Shown one piece after another: positions 55,028 to 62,821 of a DNA stretch of 64,000 nucleotides. The DNA lies in assembly GCF_003634635.1 (NCBI RefSeq), contig NZ_RBJB01000002.1, positions 248,001 to 312,000 on the forward strand, read 5' to 3'. Under the pieces are notes generated by a model. That model was not told where the DNA came from, made no database searches, and was given only the letters and a program-made list of their open reading frames with translations. Source of the stretch: Marinobacter nauticus. Lineage in GTDB: Bacteria; Pseudomonadota; Gammaproteobacteria; Pseudomonadales; Oleiphilaceae. Made by a program: the position numbers and the translations under genes. The stretch's first letter is position 1. Each line of letters starts with the position of its first letter.

Positions 55028-55498
55028 ATGACTCGTTTCAACAAACTTCGTGCCTTCGTTGCTGTTGCTGCCATGAGCGCTGCCTCTGTTGCTTTTGCTG
55101 CTGATATCGACATGAATGCCGACGCCAATGATGTTGCCATCAGCGGCTACGATCCTGTGGCTTACTTTTCCGATTCAGAAGCTACCAAGGGTTCTGCGGA
55201 ATACACCGCCACCTACAAGAACGCGATCTACCATTTCTCCAGCGCCGAGAATCGTGATCTGTTCCGTGCCGACCCCAGTGCCTATGCGCCTCAGTACGGT
55301 GGTTACTGCGCGTTTGGCGTAACCATGGAGAAGAAGTTCGACGTTGATCCCGAAGCCTGGCGGATTGTCGATAACAAGCTCTACCTGAACCTGAACAAAG
55401 ACGTGCAGAAGCGTTGGCTCACCGATGTGCCCGGTTTCATCGCCAATGCCAACGACATCTGGCCGGAGATCAAAACTGTGGAAGCAGCCGAGCTGTAA
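55028..55498 (+). CDS. Periplasmic YHS-domain protein
   Basis: 156 residues. Signal peptide (FVAVAAMSAASVAFAADIDM) and YHS domain: ISGYDPVAYFSDSEATKGSA, YHFSSAENRDLFRADPSAYA and QYGGYCAFGVTMEKKFDVD, where a cysteine, tyrosine and histidine may bind metal. YHS domains occur in metal-handling proteins. AAGGAGA stands 7 bases before the ATG. First gene of the operon with bufA, bufB, bufC and doxX, 84 bases ahead of bufA. Confidence 0.85.
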   Translation: MTRFNKLRAFVAVAAMSAASVAFAADIDMNADANDVAISGYDPVAYFSDSEATKGSAEYTATYKNAIYHFSSAENRDLFRADPSAYAPQYGGYCAFGVTMEKKFDVDPEAWRIVDNKLYLNLNKDVQKRWLTDVPGFIANANDIWPEIKTVEAAEL

Positions 55499-55582
55499 TT
55501 CCCTGCCAATGATATGAGCACGTCCCGGGGTCCTTGGCGTTATTGCTCGGGGACCCTGAAACAAACTGTGAAGGTGATAGAT

Positions 55583-55867
55583 ATGAACCAGAAACTTCTT
55601 TTCAGCGCGGCACTGGCGGCGGCATTGGCCGGCGCCAGTGCCGCGCCCCTGGCTCACGCAGGTGGCAAAGAAAAGTGTTACGGCATTTCGCCTGTAGGTG
55701 GTAACGATTGTGCGAACCTTGCCGGAACCCACTCCTGTGCAGGGCAGTCCAAAGTCGCCAACGACCCGGGTGAGTACAAGATTGTCGAGAAAGGCACCTG
55801 CGAGGATCTGGGTGGTTTTGACAAGGAAACGGCCCTGAAAATCATTGCTGAGAAAAGCAAGGGTTAA
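55583..55867 (+). CDS. bufA: Bufferin precursor BufA (DUF2282)
   Basis: 94 residues from ATG 55583. Signal peptide (LFSAALAAALAGASAAPLAHA), then a core with four cysteines: KCYGISPVGGNDCANLAGTH, SCAGQSKV and KGTCEDLGG. This is the layout of bufferin 1 precursors, RiPPs whose cysteines are converted by a MNIO enzyme (to thiooxazole-type heterocycles in characterised cases) to bind copper. The intact signal peptide means the modified product is exported. The MNIO gene follows 5 bases downstream. Confidence 0.88.
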   Translation: MNQKLLFSAALAAALAGASAAPLAHAGGKEKCYGISPVGGNDCANLAGTHSCAGQSKVANDPGEYKIVEKGTCEDLGGFDKETALKIIAEKSKG

Positions 55868-55872
55868 GCGCC

Positions 55873-56784
55873 ATGAGTAATCGTCAGGCCACAGTCCAGA
55901 GCCAGCCGGAACTCAAGAAGACCGCCGTTGGGGTAGGGCTGCGATCCGAGCACTATCAGGACGTACTGGAACAGGCACCCGCGCTCGATTTTCTTGAGGT
56001 TCATTCGGAGAACTTCTTCGGAGACGCCGGCATCGCTGTCGATCTGCTACAAGAGATCTCGGCCAGCACGCCGATCAGTCTGCATGGCACCTCGGCAGGT
56101 CTAGGGTCTCTTGAGTCTGTTCCTGACGATTACCTCAAAAAACTGAAACGCCTCGTGGAACGGGTGGATCCGGTGCTCGTGTCGGACCACCTGTGTTTTA
56201 CCTGGGCGAGGATCGGTGGAAGGCTCTTTCACGGTGGTGATCTGCTACCCATTCCCTACACCAAAGACAGTTTGCAGCATGCAGTGAACAATATTGACCG
56301 CGTGCAACAGTACCTTGGCCGTCAGATCGCTATCGAGAATGTCTGTGCCTACATCGAGTTTGACCAGAGTGATTTCGACGAGGCGAGTTTTCTCAGTGAA
56401 ATCGTAGCTCGCACGCAGTGTGGCTTGATCCTCGATATCAACAATCTGATGGTGAACGCCCGAAATGGGCAAGTCTCAAATCTGGAGAACTTTGTTGATC
56501 GCTACGTCGGATCACTCGACCACTCTGCGATCACCGAGATTCATCTTGCGGGCTCGACGCCCGTGGGTGAAGAAGAGCTGCTGATCGACGACCACGCCTG
56601 CCCGGTATCTGAGGCTGGCTGGCAAACCTACGAACGCGCACTCAATGCGATCGGCCCAAAGCCCACCTTGATTGAGTGGGATAACAACCTCCCATCCTGG
56701 CGCGAGCTTCTTGGGGAGGCTACCAAGGCCAGAAAGGCTCAGCGCCGGGTACTGGGGAGGGAGCACAGCCATGAATCTCTCTGA
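55873..56784 (+). CDS. bufB: MNIO-family enzyme BufB (DUF692)
   Basis: 303 residues, TIM-barrel of the multinuclear non-heme iron oxidases. Metal-ligand segments: FLEVHSENFFGDAG, ISLHGTSAGLGS, VLVSDHLCFTW, IAIENVCAYIEF, LILDINNLMVNA, EIHLAGST, LLIDDHACPV and LIEWDNNLPSW. It installs the modified cysteines in BufA together with BufC. 14-base overlap with bufC. Confidence 0.92.
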   Translation: MSNRQATVQSQPELKKTAVGVGLRSEHYQDVLEQAPALDFLEVHSENFFGDAGIAVDLLQEISASTPISLHGTSAGLGSLESVPDDYLKKLKRLVERVDPVLVSDHLCFTWARIGGRLFHGGDLLPIPYTKDSLQHAVNNIDRVQQYLGRQIAIENVCAYIEFDQSDFDEASFLSEIVARTQCGLILDINNLMVNARNGQVSNLENFVDRYVGSLDHSAITEIHLAGSTPVGEEELLIDDHACPVSEAGWQTYERALNAIGPKPTLIEWDNNLPSWRELLGEATKARKAQRRVLGREHSHESL

Positions 56785-57520
56785 TTACCAGGCTCATTTC
56801 CTCGAATTCCTGTTCGGCGGCACGAGCAATCCGGTGCGGCCCAATTCAGAGGTGTATCGATTTGGGGTTGAGGCAAAGGCAGTTCGAGCCCTCGAGCAAG
56901 GTTATCCAACCGTGAGGGCACTGGTAGGCCCTGCCGACTTTGAAGGGCTGGCCCTCGATTATTTCAGGATGATCCGCAAACAGAGCGGAGACTGGGGCGA
57001 TTTCGGCTGGGGCTTCCCGAGCTGGATTATCTCGCATCGGATCTCAGACCGCGTTCCTTATCTCTCCGATGTGGCGCGCCTCGACAATTACATCGGGCGA
57101 GTCGAGAGAAGCCAATATGAAGAGGTGAACGTCGACAGCTTCGCCGTAATTGGAGAAGACCTGGCGTCCTGCTCTCTGATTCTCAACAAAGGACTCCAGT
57201 TTTTCCGCTCCATGTACCCGGTGGTCAGTATCTGGGAGGCGCACAAAAGCGAGACACCGAAGGACACACTCAGTTTTGCTCAGGCGAAGAGAATGATCGC
57301 CAGGGGCCGAGGCCAGAATGCGCTGATCTATCGCGCAGGTTGGAAAGGGATGGCGGAACTCATTCCTGAGAAAGACTTATTGTTGCTGGAGTCAGTCAGA
57401 AACCAGCGGAGTATTGCCGAAGTCTTTGGCGAGGATGTTCTGAAAGACACCAGCTTTACCCATTGGCTGCAAGACATGATCGCAAAAGGCGTCATTGTTG
57501 GCGCCAAAGCCATTCATTAA
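56771..57520 (+). CDS. bufC: BufC-type RiPP recognition partner (DUF2063)
   Basis: 249 residues from ATG 56771. N-terminal DUF2063-type domain (MNLSDYQAHFLEFLFGG, VEAKAVRALEQGYPTVRAL, FRMIRKQSGDWGDFGWGF) followed by a C-terminal region with mixed helices (LKDTSFTHWLQDMIAKG). BufC binds the precursor and assists the MNIO enzyme. Follows the overlapping bufB. Confidence 0.85.
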   Translation: MNLSDYQAHFLEFLFGGTSNPVRPNSEVYRFGVEAKAVRALEQGYPTVRALVGPADFEGLALDYFRMIRKQSGDWGDFGWGFPSWIISHRISDRVPYLSDVARLDNYIGRVERSQYEEVNVDSFAVIGEDLASCSLILNKGLQFFRSMYPVVSIWEAHKSETPKDTLSFAQAKRMIARGRGQNALIYRAGWKGMAELIPEKDLLLLESVRNQRSIAEVFGEDVLKDTSFTHWLQDMIAKGVIVGAKAIH

Positions 57521-57532
57521 GAGGAGATTGAC

Positions 57533-57988
57533 ATGAAAACGTTGGCATACAGTTTCTATGGTTTGAACGATTCGGTTCAGCGACTGATTGGCAGCCTGCT
57601 ACCCATTGCACTGCTTCTCGGGCGGCTTTATGTGGCCTGGGTCTTTTTTAAAGCTGGTCTCACAAAGATTGATGACTGGGGAACCACGCTGTTTCTGTTT
57701 GAGGAAGAATACAGTGTTCCGCTGTTGAGCCCCGAGTTTGCGGCCTTCCTGGCGACCTTTGGTGAACTGGTTTTTCCGGTGTTGCTGGTCATTGGCCTGT
57801 TTTCCCTGGTGTCTTCGTTGGGTCTGTTCGTCATCAACATTGTTGCGGTAATCAGTCTTGAAGCGATCGCGCCAGCAGCGGAACTGTATCACGTGGTCTG
57901 GGGCTTGATCCTGATGGCTCTGGCTATGTGTGGTCCGGGTGTGTTCTCCCTGGATAAGCTGATTGGCGACCGGTTGAGAAAAGCCTGA
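57533..57988 (+). CDS. DoxX-family membrane protein of the bufferin operon
   Basis: 151 residues with four transmembrane segments (GSLLPIALLLGRLYVAWVFF, FAAFLATFGELVFPVLLVIG, GLFVINIVAVISLEAIAP, YHVVWGLILMALAMCGPGVF). DoxX genes are common members of bufferin clusters, function undetermined. AGGAGAT leads into the ATG. Last clear member of the operon. Confidence 0.87.
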   Translation: MKTLAYSFYGLNDSVQRLIGSLLPIALLLGRLYVAWVFFKAGLTKIDDWGTTLFLFEEEYSVPLLSPEFAAFLATFGELVFPVLLVIGLFSLVSSLGLFVINIVAVISLEAIAPAAELYHVVWGLILMALAMCGPGVFSLDKLIGDRLRKA

Positions 57989-58095
57989 GCCATAATCGTT
58001 CACCCCTTGGCGTATTCGGCATTTACCCTCGCATCGATATTGTTCACCGAGTACGCCCTTTTTATTCTTCAGAAAGTTCCCGGAGGAACCTCGTT

Positions 58096-58434
58096 GTGCC
58101 GATTGTAAATCTGAATACGTTTGACGAATTGGGCGATCTCGCCAATAAACACGAATGGTTGCTCCTGGATTTCTGGGCACCCTGGTGTGCGCCATGCAAG
58201 GTCATGAATCCCGTGCTTGAACAGTTCAGTGAACTGAATCCTGATAATGCCATCATCAAGGTGGATGTGGATCAGGAGCATGAAATCGCTGCCAAATTTG
58301 GCGTCAGGGCCATTCCGACACTGGTTCTGTTGAGACGAGACCAGTTCATGGGCCAGGAAACCGGGTCGAAATCCCTGAAGGATCTGAACAAGTGGATCGA
58401 CGGCCTGAAACATAAGGTATCGCAGTTGGCGTGA
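58096..58434 (+). CDS. Thioredoxin-like protein with CAPC active site
   Basis: 112 residues, one thioredoxin fold: WLLLDFWAPWCAPCKVMNPV with CAPC in place of the usual CGPC, KVDVDQEHEIAAKF, and the cis-proline in VRAIPTLVLLRRDQF. No signal peptide, so cytoplasmic. Start GTG 58096 preceded by GGAGG. An intrinsic terminator follows at 58467. It may be transcribed with the bufferin operon (107 bases between). Confidence 0.85.
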   Translation: MPIVNLNTFDELGDLANKHEWLLLDFWAPWCAPCKVMNPVLEQFSELNPDNAIIKVDVDQEHEIAAKFGVRAIPTLVLLRRDQFMGQETGSKSLKDLNKWIDGLKHKVSQLA

Positions 58435-58466
58435 GTTGTTGCCGGTTTTAAGAGTACACTCAGTTT

Positions 58467-58490
58467 GCTGGGCTTAACCCCGGCTTTTTT
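58467..58490 (+). terminator. Intrinsic terminator after the thioredoxin gene
   Basis: Stem GCTGGG / CCCGGC type (6 base pairs including one G-U) with a short loop, followed by six T residues. It ends the plus-strand transcript from the bufferin/thioredoxin region. Confidence 0.75.
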
Positions 58491-58569
58491 ATTTGCAAAC
58501 CGGGTAAGATGTCCACTCATCCTCCATCCCGACGAAACCCATGCACGTGTTTAAGAAATAGATCAGACG

Positions 58570-58767
58570 ATGACAGGCAACATACCGAAATGCCAGTCTT
58601 GGGGCTCCCCAGCCTGTACCTAGATGTGTGCGCAGATGTGCCCAACGGGGATTGATATTAGCGACGATTCGCAGATTAGGTGCACCGGATGTGCGGCATG
58701 CATGGATTGGTCCGACCAGTGTTGGGACCTAACCCGATTGGCATCGCAAATCGGGGCCGGCTTTTGA
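58570..58767 (+). pseudogene. Relic of a CcoG-type ferredoxin domain
   Basis: In one plus-strand frame, ATG 58570 leads to PKCQSWGSPACT, an in-frame TAG at 58621, then CAQMCPTGIDISDDSQIRC and TGCAACMDW. This matches the ferredoxin part of the intact ccoG in this window (CVQVCPTGIDIRD and CIGCAACIDAC), while the membrane domains are missing and the cysteine pattern is incomplete. It is most simply a decayed fragment of a second ccoG or related ferredoxin gene. An ATG at 58624 would give a 47-residue frame, probably fortuitous. Confidence 0.6.
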
Positions 58768-58784
58768 TCGAAAGGCCGCCCCGA
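58751..58784 (-). terminator. Hairpin after the DsbG-like gene
   Basis: Long stem (12 of 14 positions paired, TCGGGGCCGGCTTT / AAAGGCCGCCCCGA) with a six-base loop, 8 bases beyond the DsbG-like stop at 58792 in minus-strand direction and followed there by TTTG. It also lies just after the ferredoxin relic on the plus strand. Confidence 0.55.
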
Positions 58785-58791
58785 ATGAAGC

Positions 58792-59457
58792 CTACGGATT
58801 CATAATGCGCTTGAATTCATTTTCTGGCGGCAGCCCAAGCCGCACTCCAACAGTCCCGGTGCCGTCTTTGTAATAAATTCCGGGAGTGGCACTGACACCA
58901 AGCTCCGACATCAGCCGGTTATTAGCTTCTACTTTGGCCTGGCCACGCTCGGACGCATCGTCTACCGGCACAATGCCGCCGCTTCGGAAGGACTCAAAGT
59001 TTTTGATGTAGGCTCCGAGGGGCTTCTTCGAACCAAGGATTGTTGCAGCTTTTGCGACGCTGTCGTGGGCCAACACGCCTACCACGATATGTCGGATTTG
59101 AACGGTACCGGCATTGAGCCAGGGCAAAGCGGCTGTGCGAAACCTGTGGCAATAGGGGCAATTGGGATCGACGAAGGCGTAAATGACGGTTTCGGCGTTT
59201 GGGTTGCCGTCCTGAATCCAATGGCTATTCTCGAGCTTGCTCCACGCTTGCTTATTCTGGGCATCGATGAACAACTCCTGCACCTTTGGCGCTGAGAGGT
59301 TGGCGCCATTCTTATCAATCAATGTTCCAACGAATGCGTGTTCGCCATCGCGCGTAACATAGATCGTGACCGGGGAGCCTTTTGAATCCAGTACATATCC
59401 GGTCATTCCGTCGACAGCTTTGAAAGACGACACAACTTTCAGGCCTCGATCTGTCAC
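58792..59457 (-). CDS. DsbG/DsbC-like thiol:disulfide interchange protein with displaced signal peptide
   Basis: 221 residues from GTG 59457. N-terminal dimerisation-type region (GMTGYVLDSKGSPVTIYVTR), then a thioredoxin fold with VDPNCPYCHRF (CPYC motif) and cis-Pro in SATPGIYYKDG. The family works in the periplasm and needs a signal peptide, but GTG 59457 gives none. In the same frame upstream a signal-like segment is encoded (SGLSALISAAFLFSATAHAS) but no ATG, GTG or TTG precedes it before the stop at 59575. ATG 59572 is one frame off; see separate entry. Either the gene is broken or a nonstandard start or slippage is used. Confidence 0.75.
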   Translation of the reverse strand: MTDRGLKVVSSFKAVDGMTGYVLDSKGSPVTIYVTRDGEHAFVGTLIDKNGANLSAPKVQELFIDAQNKQAWSKLENSHWIQDGNPNAETVIYAFVDPNCPYCHRFRTAALPWLNAGTVQIRHIVVGVLAHDSVAKAATILGSKKPLGAYIKNFESFRSGGIVPVDDASERGQAKVEANNRLMSELGVSATPGIYYKDGTGTVGVRLGLPPENEFKRIMNP

Positions 59458-59572
59458 CTGTCTAATGATTTCTGAGTGGCCGCCGGAAGCGTGGGCTGTT
59501 GCCGAGAAAAGAAAGGCTGCGCTGATTAAAGCAGACAGCCCGGAGGTTGATTTTTCTATGATTGCTACCCAT
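59458..59572 (-). other. Out-of-frame signal-peptide region of the DsbG-like gene
   Basis: ATG 59572 starts MGSNHRK and reads into five A residues (59551-59555 on the minus strand). Skipping one A would continue as STSGLSALISAAFLFSATAH then AS, a standard signal peptide with a basic n-region joined in frame to the DsbG-like body. A one-base expansion of this A tract therefore separates start from gene. It could be mutation, sequencing error or slippage-based expression. Confidence 0.6.
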
Positions 59573-59816
59573 TTTCACAATTGGATCAATTGGTTGATGG
59601 GGTAATGTATTTCGAATCATGGTTGGAAAGGCGGCAGATTATGCCGAAAAATCTGCAGAAGGTTTTAAGTACTCGAACCCCGGCGAGTCTGAATTTAACT
59701 ATTGCCTTTCACTCTGGCTACGTTTTAATCTAAAGGTAGTTGCAAATAACAACTAAAGAGCATCTGAGACGTTACAGACGCAGGATGTAACAGGGCCCAT
59801 CTCCGAGGGCAGTGCC

Positions 59817-60722
59817 ATTCCGTATGATGAGTGGACTGAAAAACTGGGCACTGCTTATGGGCTTTGGAAGCCGAGGAAAGCCCCGTCTGATGACTTTACG
59901 GCAGGAGTCGTTCATCGTTCCGTTGGTAACTTCGGGATCGTCAACTGCGTTTGCGACCCCTGTGGTGGTGCTCGCCAGGCTAAAGAGATATCCGGCGATG
60001 ACCTGGAGACAGTCATCTTGCAACTGGTTCTTTCGGGGCAAGAGAGGTTCACGATTGATTCGAAACGCTTCGAACTTATGGCCGGGGATATTATTTTATG
60101 GAATACAACGCGCCCAATGACATTCGATGTTACGGAAAAGCTGCACAAGATCTCGGTGCTGATGCCACTGGCGCGTTTAAGGAACTGGCTGCCAGGCTCT
60201 TGGCATCTGATTGATAATAAATTCGCCAGAGACTCCACCACAGCATCTTTGTTATGCGCGTTGATACAGTCAATGGCGCCGCAATTTCTAGCCGGCAGGC
60301 TGGAGAACAGCGACGCTTTAACGGATGCGCTGATGGGTACACTGGTCAGTACTCTCGGACCGCCGACTAGTCGCGGCGAGTTTTTTGAACGTCATCAACT
60401 AATTCGGATCAAGCGTTTCATCGATACACATTTGAATAATCCGGACTTATCCCTCCAGGGTATTGCTTCTGCGCACCAAATTTCCTTGAGGCACCTGCAT
60501 TCTCTTTTCCAATCGGAAGGGCAAACTGCATTGCAATATCTGATAAGCCAGCGCCTGCTGCGCTGTCGGCGGGATCTTTCGAATCCTGCGATGACGGGCC
60601 GAACGATCACGGAAATAGCGCTTGGCTGGGGTTTCCAGCATCCCACTCACTTCAGCAGACGTTTTAAGTCCGAGTTTGGCTTGACCCCCTACGAATTTCG
60701 GCATACCTCGAATGCCGATTGA
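59817..60722 (+). CDS. AraC-family regulator (AraC_binding_2 type) lacking a standard start codon
   Basis: The frame is open from 59757 to 60722. The C-terminus has the double helix-turn-helix (LSLQGIASAHQISLRHLHSL, AMTGRTITEIALGWGFQHPT then HFSRRFKSEFGLTPYEFR). The N-terminal sensor domain is clearly coding from about PYDEWTEKLGTAYGLWKPRK onward (VGNFGIVNCVCDPCGGARQ, FELMAGDIILWNTTRPMTF). Yet the first standard start is TTG 60018, inside the domain. ATT at 59817 with GAGGG 8 bases upstream is the best candidate; a frameshift near 59785 (ATG followed at once by TAA) is the alternative. Control target unknown. Confidence 0.7.
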   Translation: MPYDEWTEKLGTAYGLWKPRKAPSDDFTAGVVHRSVGNFGIVNCVCDPCGGARQAKEISGDDLETVILQLVLSGQERFTIDSKRFELMAGDIILWNTTRPMTFDVTEKLHKISVLMPLARLRNWLPGSWHLIDNKFARDSTTASLLCALIQSMAPQFLAGRLENSDALTDALMGTLVSTLGPPTSRGEFFERHQLIRIKRFIDTHLNNPDLSLQGIASAHQISLRHLHSLFQSEGQTALQYLISQRLLRCRRDLSNPAMTGRTITEIALGWGFQHPTHFSRRFKSEFGLTPYEFRHTSNAD

Positions 60723-60869
60723 CTTTGCCAAGACCGAGTGAACAAGCCTGCACGGACAGTTCAAAGAAGATTCACCCAGAAGCATGCTGCCACCTCTGAA
60801 TCCCCCTAATGTGGATGCATAACTGATCTATCGAGATGTGTCCCCAAGGCGGAGCTGGAGGAGTGCAGC

Positions 60870-61468
60870 ATGAATATCCAACCAAAAAACATTCGGAAAT
60901 TAACCGCCTTTGAGCGGGAGGCTGATTTAATAGAAGGCTTGCAAACCGGGCATCGGATCGCTTTCGATGAAGCGTATCGGAAATACCACCCAGTGATGCT
61001 GAGGGTGGCAGCTAAATACGCCTCTACAGCGGTTGCCGAAGATATTGCCCAGGAGGCCTGGTTGGCTGCAATTGGGGCTATCGCGTCTTTCGAGGGCCGT
61101 TCGTCGCTGAAAACCTGGCTGTGCCGGATAGTGACCAATAAAGCGTTTAATACCTATCGGGAAAAGCGGCCGGAATTCCCTGCGACGCCAAGCCTTGCAA
61201 TGCTGTCAGACCAATCAGCCGAGAACCAGGGAGTGCTTCCTGTCATCTCAGCGAACCGGAACTCGCTGTGCAGACGTCCAGAGACCGGGAGCGCATTCAG
61301 ATTGAAATGAAGAATATGAACCGGGAGCACGCCCACGCGATTCTGTTGAAAGGTATGACCCAACTGACGGGCTCGCAGGTATCTGACGTTCTGCAGATTT
61401 CCCATGGAAACCTCCGGGTCATTCTGCATCGAGCGAGAAACGAGCTAGCGGCCGTCCTCCAGGCATAA
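60870..61468 (+). pseudogene. Frameshifted ECF-type sigma factor gene, twin of the gene at 62036
   Basis: ATG 60870 (GGAGGAG upstream) opens a sigma factor with region 2 readable (GHRIAFDEAYRKYHPVMLRV, VAEDIAQEAWLAAIGAIASF, SSLKTWLCRIVTNKAFNTYR). After LSDQSAENQ the frame is lost and stops at 61310, while region 4 continues in another frame (SEPELAVQTSRDRERIQIEM, LTGSQVSDVLQISHGNLRVI) to 61468. Alignment with the intact minus-strand copy indicates a net 4-base deletion around 61228-61243 in the linker. Region 2 alone could still be made (146 residues). Confidence 0.8.
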
Positions 61469-61518
61469 GGGTAGCGACCGCGCTCTTAAAGTTAATAGTC
61501 CGCCAGCTCGATAAGGTA

Positions 61519-61989
61519 TCAGAGCCCCAGATCGCTCAAGCCGGGGTGATCATCCGGTCTGCGCCCCAGGGGCCAACGGAAAAGACGATCTGACTCTTTG
61601 ATGGGACTGTCGTTGATGCATGCAAAACGGCGCTGCATGAGACCGTCCGCATCGAATTCCCAGTTTTCATTGCCATAGGAACGGAACCAGTTCCCGCTGT
61701 CGTCATGCCATTCGTAGGCATAGCGCACGGCGATGCGGTTGTCGGTATAAGCCCAGAGCTCTTTGATCAGACGGTAATCCAGTTCACGATTCCATTTGCG
61801 GGTAAGGAATTCTTCAACCTCCTCGCGGCCATTGGCGAACTCGGCCCGGTTACGCCAACGGGTGTCTTCCGTGTAGGCGAGGGCGACCTTCGCAGGGTCA
61901 CGGCTGTTCCAGCCATCTTCTGCAAGGCGGACTTTTTCAATGGCGCTTTCACGGGTAAAGGGAGGTAGTGGTGGACGTTGGGTGCCCAT
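61519..61989 (-). CDS. DUF1348/SnoaL-like (NTF2 fold) protein
   Basis: 156 residues: [60 protein letters not shown] and [20 protein letters not shown] then EFD match the DUF1348 family, small cone-shaped proteins with unknown ligand. Follows the intact sigma factor gene on the same strand with a 46-base gap, so it may be cotranscribed with it. It lies between the inverted sigma twins. Confidence 0.82.
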   Translation of the reverse strand: MGTQRPPLPPFTRESAIEKVRLAEDGWNSRDPAKVALAYTEDTRWRNRAEFANGREEVEEFLTRKWNRELDYRLIKELWAYTDNRIAVRYAYEWHDDSGNWFRSYGNENWEFDADGLMQRRFACINDSPIKESDRLFRWPLGRRPDDHPGLSDLGL

Positions 61990-62035
61990 ATAGTTTCTCC
62001 AGTTTTAGCAAATCACAGATAAAAAGCCGCCTGGC

Positions 62036-62632
62036 TCAGAGCAGAGCGGCCAGCTCGTTTCGTGCACGGTGCAGGATGACCCGCAGGTTTCCATGGGAAA
62101 TCTGCAGAACGTCAGATACCTGCGAACCGGTGAGCGGGCTCATCCCCTTCAGCAGAATTGCGTTGGCGTGATCCCGGTTCATATTCTTCATTTCAACGCG
62201 AATGCGTTCCTGAACCTTTGCAGTCTGGGTAGCCAACTCAGGTTCGCTGAGATGCCCGGCGGCGCCATTTAATTGGTTATCCGGTGAGTTATCGGACAAC
62301 AGGGCAAGGCTGGGCGTCGCAGGGAATTCTTTACGTTTTTCCCGGTAGGTATTAAACGCTTTATTGGTCACGATCCGGCACAGCCAGGTTTTCAGCGACG
62401 AACGGCCCTCGAAAGAAGCAATGGCTCCAATGGCTGCCATCCAGGCCTCCTGAGCGATATCCTCGGCAACCGCTGCAGAGGTGTATCTGGCCGCAACTCT
62501 CAGCATCACTGGATGATATCTCCGGTAAGCTTCCGTAAAGGCTTTTGGTTGCCCGGCCTGCAGGCCATCTATCAAATCAGCTTCAAGCCCAAACACGGGC
62601 GCTTTCCGCGTGGTTTTGATTTGTATGTCCAT
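62036..62632 (-). CDS. ECF-type RNA polymerase sigma factor (intact copy)
   Basis: 198 residues from ATG 62632 (GGAG 9 bases ahead); an in-frame ATG at 62713 would add 27 Cys-rich residues and is unlikely. Sigma region 2: KAFTEAYRRYHPVMLRVAAR, EDIAQEAWMAAIGAIASFEG, SSLKTWLCRIVTNKAFNTYR. Region 4: LLKGMSPLTGSQVSDVLQIS, HGNLRVILHRARNELAALL. No anti-sigma gene is adjacent. Its only neighbour on the strand is the DUF1348 gene. Confidence 0.88.
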   Translation of the reverse strand: MDIQIKTTRKAPVFGLEADLIDGLQAGQPKAFTEAYRRYHPVMLRVAARYTSAAVAEDIAQEAWMAAIGAIASFEGRSSLKTWLCRIVTNKAFNTYREKRKEFPATPSLALLSDNSPDNQLNGAAGHLSEPELATQTAKVQERIRVEMKNMNRDHANAILLKGMSPLTGSQVSDVLQISHGNLRVILHRARNELAALL

Positions 62633-62736
62633 CGTGCTCTTCTCCGTGTCGTATTCGCTGGTGGTTCGTAAATGGCACCGACAACAACACCAGTCAAAAA
62701 ACACCTTGTTCATAACGCCCGTGGCATTTCCTGAAG

Positions 62737-62778
62737 TAGACAGGTCGGTCTATTTTTAATTCTAGACAGATCTGTCTA
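62737..62778. promoter_or_regulatory. Two TetR-type operators upstream of the tetR gene
   Basis: A perfect 16-base palindrome TAGACAGATCTGTCTA (62763-62778) and an imperfect copy TAGACAGGTCGGTCTA (62737-62752) stand 26 bases apart centre to centre, 44-85 bases before the TetR start. They resemble the TAGAC-N6-GTCTA form known for NemR-type regulators. Placement points to autoregulation and to possible control of the divergent sigma gene (start 62632). Confidence 0.75.
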
Positions 62779-62821
62779 ATTTGGTCAAGATATATTCAGT
62801 GAAAAAAATAGAGGTCTGGAG

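Noticed and set aside
59812-60120. A 102-codon plus-strand frame overlapping the AraC N-terminus
   Set aside because: The other frame of the same DNA encodes a recognisable AraC sensor domain continuous with its helix-turn-helix.
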